NCBI GenBank assembly: GCA_002923335.1
Contig: BEHZ01000078.1
Span: 1-8,493 of the forward strand
Length of the DNA stretch: 8,493 nucleotides
Reading direction: 5' to 3'
Source: a bacterium HR23
Lineage (GTDB): Bacteria > Chloroflexota > Dehalococcoidia > Lucifugimonadales > HRBIN23
Every line of letters begins with the position of its first letter. Position 1 is the first letter of the stretch. The notes under the pieces were generated by a model. It ran no database searches. It was not told the origin of the DNA and worked only from the letters and a program-made list of their open reading frames with translations. The translations under genes and the position numbers were made by a program. Below are positions 4,555 through 8,493 of the stretch, in pieces.

Positions 4555-7305
4555 ATGGCCACCGGAAGTAAGTATGCCCCTCTGCGCCGATTGCTGGAGG
4601 TGTATCCTGACATCCGCCTTACCCTGACATTCTCGGAGGTGGAGGAGGGCAAGAGCGAGTGGCGGGAGGCCCTATATCGCTTCCAAGGGGTGGGAAGGCT
4701 TCCCAAATCCAGCCGAAAGTATCGGGGGTGGTGGAGCAACGACCGCTCCCATACCCAGGCCCGTGCGTGGCTGGAGGCCGGCTGGCGCGTGGTGGAAGTG
4801 GACATGGGCCAGGAGCGGGTTACCTTTGAGCGTGTCCTGGTGGAGCCTCGCTGGAACCCCCAGGCCATAGAACCCAAGTGGCAGGCCCGTTGGGAGGAGG
4901 CCGGCCTCCACCGTGTCCCGGACGACGACCCCCGCCCAAAGTGGTATGAGATGACCATGTATCCCTACCCCTCGGGCGACCTGCACATCGGCCACTGGTA
5001 TGCTATGGCCCCCTCCGATGCCCACGCCCGCTTTCGGCGCATGCAGGGCTACCGTGTCCTGCACCCTATGGGCTTTGACGCCTTCGGTCTCCCAGCGGAG
5101 AACGCCGCCATCCGCCACGGTATCCACCCCTTCACCTGGACTATGAACAACATAGAGCGCATGCGTAAGCAACTGCGCTCTATTGGGGCCATTTACGACT
5201 GGACGCGGGAGGTGAATACCTGCCTCCCCGAATACTACAAATGGAACCAATGGCTCTTTCTGCAGTTTTACAAGCACGACCTCGCCTACCGCACCCGAGC
5301 CCCTGCGGTGTGGTGCCCCTCCTGCCAAACGGTGCTGGCCAACGAGCAGGTGGTGAACGGGCGATGTGAGCGGTGCGATACCCCCATCACCCGGCGAGAG
5401 ATGGAGCAGTGGTTCCTGCGCATCACCAAATACGCCGAGGAACTGCTGGACTTCTCCGGCCTTATAGACTGGCCGGAACGCATCATTACCATGCAACGCA
5501 ACTGGATCGGGCGCTCGGAGGGGGTAGAGGTGGGCTTTTCCATCGCCCACCTGGGGGTGCAGGAGAAGGAGGTCCGTGTCTTCACCACCCGCATTGACAC
5601 TATCTACGGGGTGAGTTTCCTAGTGCTGGCCCCCGAGCACCCTCTGGTGCCCAAACTCACCACGCCCGAACGCCGCGCCCAGGTGGAGGCCTATGTAGAG
5701 AACGCCCGCCGGCAGTCGGACATTGAGCGCCTCTCCACCGAGCGGGAGAAAACGGGGGTCTTCCTGGGGACTTATTGCGTCAATCCCTTCAATGGGGAGC
5801 GGGTGCCTATCTTTACCGCCGACTATGCGGTCGCCTGGTATGCCACCGGTGCGGTGATGGGGGTGCCCGCCCACGACCAGCGAGACTTCGACTTCGCCCA
5901 GAAGTTCGGCCTTCCCATTCCGGTGGTTGTAGCCCCACCGGGCTGGGATGGCCAACCTCTCACCCAGGCTTGGGAAGGGCCGGGAGTGCTGGTGAACTCG
6001 GGCCCCTTTACCGGTATGCCCAGCCAGCAGGCCAAAACCGCTATGGCGGATTACGCAGAACGCCAGGGTATAGGCCGGCGCGCCGTAGTCTACCGCATGC
6101 GGGACTGGCTAATAAGCCGGCAGCGCTACTGGGGCACTCCCATCCCCGTCGTCTACTGCGACGCCTGTGGGATGGTGCCCGTGCCGGAGAAGGACCTGCC
6201 CGTCCTCCTCCCCCTGGATGCCCAGTTCAAGCCCACCGGGGAATCGCCCCTGCTCTACCATGAAGGCTTCCTGCGCACCACCTGTCCCCAGTGCGCACGC
6301 CCCGCCCGCCGGGAAACAGATACTATGGATACCTTTGTGGACTCCTCCTGGTATTTCCTGCGGTATGTCAGTCCTCACGACACCCAACGCCCCTGGGACC
6401 CCGAGTTGGTCCTGAGGTGGCTCCCCGTTGACCAATACACCGGTGGAGCCGAGCATGCGGTGATGCACCTGTTGTATTCCCGCTTCTTCGTGAAGGCCCT
6501 GCGGGACATGGGGCTTCTGCACTTCAGCGAGCCGTTCCTGCGCCTTTATAACCAGGGGGTCATCACCTATCTGGGCGAGAAGATGAGCAAGTCCCGTGGG
6601 AATGTAGTTCCGCCGGACCCCTATGTCCAGCGCCTGGGGGCGGATACGGTGCGGGTGTATCTGATGTTCCTGGGGCCGTGGGAGAAGGGCGGCGACTGGT
6701 CCGTTTCAGGCATCAACGGCGCTACCCGCTGGCTCAACCGGGTGTGGGAGGTCTTCCGACGCCCTTCCAGCGCGTTGGGGGGCAAGCCCGTTAATGAAGC
6801 CTCCCGCCGTGCCCTCCTGCGCAAACTCCACCAGACCATCAAGAAGGTCTACAACGACCTGGACCGCTTCCAGTTCAACACTGCTATCTCGGCCCTCATG
6901 GAGTTCACCAGCGCCCTGCAGGACGCCTGGGAGCGAGGCGATGTGGGGGCCGACCTCTGGGAAGAGGCAGTGGAAAAGGGTATTCTGATGCTGGCACCCA
7001 TCGCCCCTCATATTGCTGAGGAACTGTGGGAGCAGACGGGCCACCCCTTTAGTGTCCACACTCAGCCCTTCCCCAGGTGGAGCGAAGCGCTGGCGGCAGC
7101 CGAAACCGTTACCCTGGTGGTGCAGGTGGACGGCAAGGTGCGGGACCGGATTGAGGTGCCTGCCGACCTGCCGGAGGAGGAGGCGAAACGCCTCGCCCTT
7201 CAAAGCGCAAACGCCCAGCGTCAACTGAACGGGCGGAAGGTGCAACGGGTAGTGTTCGTCCCCGGGCGGATGCTGGTGAACATCGTTACCGTGCCAGCGC
7301 CGTAG
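4555..7305 (+). CDS. leuS: Leucyl-tRNA synthetase with an extra N-terminal domain
   Basis: Class I aminoacyl-tRNA synthetase that charges tRNA-Leu with leucine in the cytosol. The usual protein begins at about residue 98 (PRWNPQAIEPKWQ), leaving a core of about 819 residues, normal for bacterial LeuRS. Signatures are HIGH at 144-147, a zinc ribbon with Cys254/Cys257 and Cys271/Cys274, and the CP1 editing domain with TTRIDT (344-349) and VPAHD ending at Asp441. A second Cys set lies at 535/538 and 577/580, followed by DTMDTFVDSSWYF (589-601), GGAEHAVMHLLYSRFF (630-645) and KMSKS at 676-680. The anticodon-binding region and the C-terminal VQVDGKVRDRIEVPAD (856-871) follow. The editing motif has Ile where TTRPDT is usual. 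No leucine-specific insertion precedes KMSKS. Residues 1-97 form a separate domain described in its own entry, in one uninterrupted frame with the synthetase. The gene ends 6 nt before the stop of the convergent transporter gene. Confidence 0.96.
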   Translation: MATGSKYAPLRRLLEVYPDIRLTLTFSEVEEGKSEWREALYRFQGVGRLPKSSRKYRGWWSNDRSHTQARAWLEAGWRVVEVDMGQERVTFERVLVEPRWNPQAIEPKWQARWEEAGLHRVPDDDPRPKWYEMTMYPYPSGDLHIGHWYAMAPSDAHARFRRMQGYRVLHPMGFDAFGLPAENAAIRHGIHPFTWTMNNIERMRKQLRSIGAIYDWTREVNTCLPEYYKWNQWLFLQFYKHDLAYRTRAPAVWCPSCQTVLANEQVVNGRCERCDTPITRREMEQWFLRITKYAEELLDFSGLIDWPERIITMQRNWIGRSEGVEVGFSIAHLGVQEKEVRVFTTRIDTIYGVSFLVLAPEHPLVPKLTTPERRAQVEAYVENARRQSDIERLSTEREKTGVFLGTYCVNPFNGERVPIFTADYAVAWYATGAVMGVPAHDQRDFDFAQKFGLPIPVVVAPPGWDGQPLTQAWEGPGVLVNSGPFTGMPSQQAKTAMADYAERQGIGRRAVVYRMRDWLISRQRYWGTPIPVVYCDACGMVPVPEKDLPVLLPLDAQFKPTGESPLLYHEGFLRTTCPQCARPARRETDTMDTFVDSSWYFLRYVSPHDTQRPWDPELVLRWLPVDQYTGGAEHAVMHLLYSRFFVKALRDMGLLHFSEPFLRLYNQGVITYLGEKMSKSRGNVVPPDPYVQRLGADTVRVYLMFLGPWEKGGDWSVSGINGATRWLNRVWEVFRRPSSALGGKPVNEASRRALLRKLHQTIKKVYNDLDRFQFNTAISALMEFTSALQDAWERGDVGADLWEEAVEKGILMLAPIAPHIAEELWEQTGHPFSVHTQPFPRWSEALAAAETVTLVVQVDGKVRDRIEVPADLPEEEAKRLALQSANAQRQLNGRKVQRVVFVPGRMLVNIVTVPAP
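4567..4836 (+). other. N-terminal accessory domain of LeuRS resembling a stand-alone domain of unknown function
   Basis: Residues 5-94 of the leuS product are not LeuRS sequence. The pattern is SKYAPL near the start, LTLTFSEVE (22-30), LPKSSRKYRGWWSND (49-63), HTQARAWLEAGWRVVEVD (66-83) and a closing RVTFERV. From memory this matches small bacterial domains with the layout KYxPL, LTFxEIE, LPxSAxxYxxWWxND, HxQAxAWLxAGW, VxFxR, probably the family labelled DUF7662. I could not check the name. This copy has roughly ten extra residues (about 31-46) between the first acidic motif and LPKSS. The domain looks complete and its function is unknown. It might bind RNA or regulate the enzyme, but that is speculation. 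Confidence 0.65.
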
Positions 7306-7311
7306 AGGTTA

Positions 7312-8493
7312 TCAGGCTTGCTGGGGGAGGGTGGGCCGTCGGGCTGCCAGGAACAGCAGGGAGCCCAAGACCGTTACCGCCGCCGCCACCAGGAAAGCGG
7401 GGCGGTAGCCCACCCGGTCGGCCATGACGCCTACGAATAGGGGGCCAGCGACACTCCCCAGGGTGGTAATGATGTTCATCGTCCCCGAAATGGTGGCGAA
7501 ATACCGGCGCCCAAAATAGTCGCCCCGGATGGCGGTGGTAAGAGGGGCACGGGCGCCCCAGGTAACCCCGTGCAGGACGGCAAAGAGCATAGCCACCAGC
7601 AAGTTGTGGGTTACCGCCAGGACCAGCAGGGCAACCCCCTGTCCGGCACTAAGCAAGGCCAGGGCAAGACGCTTGTCCACCTTATCGCCTGTCATTCCCC
7701 CGAGCACCTGGGCGGGGATGCCAATAGCAGTGCTCACCGTTACCACCGTGGCAGCGACGGCCAGCGGCAGGCGCACCTCGTTGTCCAGAAAAGGCACCAA
7801 GTGCACTACCACAGCGGTAGTGGGGATGAGGGCAACTGCGTGCCCCAGGGAAACCGCCCAAAACGCCCGTGTGCGCACCGCCTGCCAGATGGTAAAGTCC
7901 ACCGAAGGGATAGCAGTCCCCCCGCCCGTTGCCGTGGGACGGCTGGGAGCGCCATCGGGCAGAAGCCCGAAGTCCTCCGGACGCCGTCTAAGAACCATGG
8001 CCATCGGTGCGCCAATCGCCATCACCAGCACTGCAATGGCAACGCTGGTGGTGCGCCAGCCCAGGCCTTCTAGGGCCAGGGCCAGCAGAGGCACCATCAG
8101 CCCCCCGATGCTCAAGCCCACACTGAGGAAGGACACAGCGGTCGCACGCCGACGGATGAACCAGTTGTTCACCGCTGTAGAGAGGGTGAGCCACCCCGCC
8201 AGGCTAAAGCCTAGGGACATCACCAGGTAACTGGCGTAGAACCAGGTAGGGGTGTGTGTCCTACTGAAGAGGAGGAACCCGATTGCGGACATGGTCAGAC
8301 CAATGAGCACTACCCGCCGGGGGCCAAGGCGGTCAATCAGGATACCTTCTAACGGCCCCAGCATGCCCCCCTCAACCCTGGACAGAGAGTAGGCGCCGGA
8401 GAGCAGTGTTCGGCTCCAGCCGAACTCCCTCTGCAAAGCGACGAAGAAGGTGCCGAATCCGTGGAAGAAGAGCAACCCGAACATAGCCTGAAA
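7312..8493 (-). CDS. Major facilitator superfamily transporter, N-terminus cut by the window edge
   Basis: This is an inner-membrane transporter with about twelve hydrophobic segments in two halves of six. The halves are separated by a hydrophilic loop (about residues 166-200, counted from the Met at 8484) that begins RRRPEDFGLLPDG. The cytoplasmic loop 2-3 has the MFS motif-A form GILIDRLGPRR (47-57), and a related GVMADRVGYRP (352-362) occurs in the second half. FGWSRTLLSGAYSL (21-34) after the first helix is typical of the monocarboxylate / oxalate:formate antiporter-like group, so an organic anion substrate is a fair guess but not shown. The Met at 8484 is probably not the start. The frame stays open to the last base of the window (adding Phe-Gln-Ala), no ribosome binding site is seen, and that Met falls inside the first membrane helix. 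The true start should lie some 15-25 codons to the right. Its 3' end nearly abuts leuS. Confidence 0.9.
   Translation of the reverse strand, partial: FQAMFGLLFFHGFGTFFVALQREFGWSRTLLSGAYSLSRVEGGMLGPLEGILIDRLGPRRVVLIGLTMSAIGFLLFSRTHTPTWFYASYLVMSLGFSLAGWLTLSTAVNNWFIRRRATAVSFLSVGLSIGGLMVPLLALALEGLGWRTTSVAIAVLVMAIGAPMAMVLRRRPEDFGLLPDGAPSRPTATGGGTAIPSVDFTIWQAVRTRAFWAVSLGHAVALIPTTAVVVHLVPFLDNEVRLPLAVAATVVTVSTAIGIPAQVLGGMTGDKVDKRLALALLSAGQGVALLVLAVTHNLLVAMLFAVLHGVTWGARAPLTTAIRGDYFGRRYFATISGTMNIITTLGSVAGPLFVGVMADRVGYRPAFLVAAAVTVLGSLLFLAARRPTLPQQA

Noticed and set aside
4804..4842. Internal leuS starts (ATG at 4804, GTG at 4840) that would remove the extra domain
   Set aside because: Ribosome binding sites are weak, and the upstream codons encode a coherent, recognisable domain running to residue 94 in the same frame. 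Still noted as the main alternative to the fusion.
4672..5550. Open frame of 292 codons antisense to leuS
   Set aside because: It is a shadow of leuS. The sense strand carries the HIGH motif and zinc-ribbon cysteines over the same stretch.
7529..8230. Open frame of 233 codons on the plus strand opposite the transporter
   Set aside because: Its translation is dominated by Arg, Ala, Thr and Ser, as expected from the reverse of a hydrophobic membrane protein.

Overview
The window is GC-rich, densely packed bacterial DNA with six protein genes, very short spacers, one GTG start (GTG at 61) and probably a second (4439). No RNA gene, CRISPR array, insertion sequence or phage gene is visible. The gene families, the GC-rich codon use and the ACT-fused malic enzymes would fit an uncultured Chloroflexota-type bacterium (Dehalococcoidia/SAR202-like). 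That placement is a guess from general impression, not something the sequence proves.

Layout. Positions 61-2965 (+) hold two tandem, clearly paralogous malic enzymes, each with an N-terminal ACT domain. They are separated by 16 nt and are probably translationally coupled. Positions 4439-2967 (-) hold the A and B subunits of a family I (3-oxoacid-type) CoA-transferase as a two-gene operon. It runs convergently into the second malic enzyme with a single base between the stop codons. A short AT-rich spacer around 4471-4483 separates this operon from the divergent leuS gene (4555-7305, +). LeuS carries an extra N-terminal domain of about 94 residues that is not part of normal leucyl-tRNA synthetases. 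A major facilitator superfamily transporter (8493-7312, -) runs convergently into leuS with 6 nt between stops, and its start lies beyond the right edge.

How the genes fit together. The malic enzymes (malate to pyruvate + CO2 + reduced cofactor) and the CoA-transferase (activation of an acid with CoA from an acyl-CoA donor) are both central organic-acid metabolism. The transporter resembles the monocarboxylate/oxalate:formate-type MFS group and could import an organic acid, but its substrate cannot be read from the sequence. LeuS is a housekeeping gene that seems to be a neighbour only by position.

The two observations most worth following are (a) the fusion of a small, recognisable domain of unknown function to an otherwise complete leucyl-tRNA synthetase, and (b) the tandem malic enzymes, which are nearly identical in their ACT and catalytic parts but strongly diverged in the cofactor-binding Rossmann segment. 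No convincing new multi-gene system was found.
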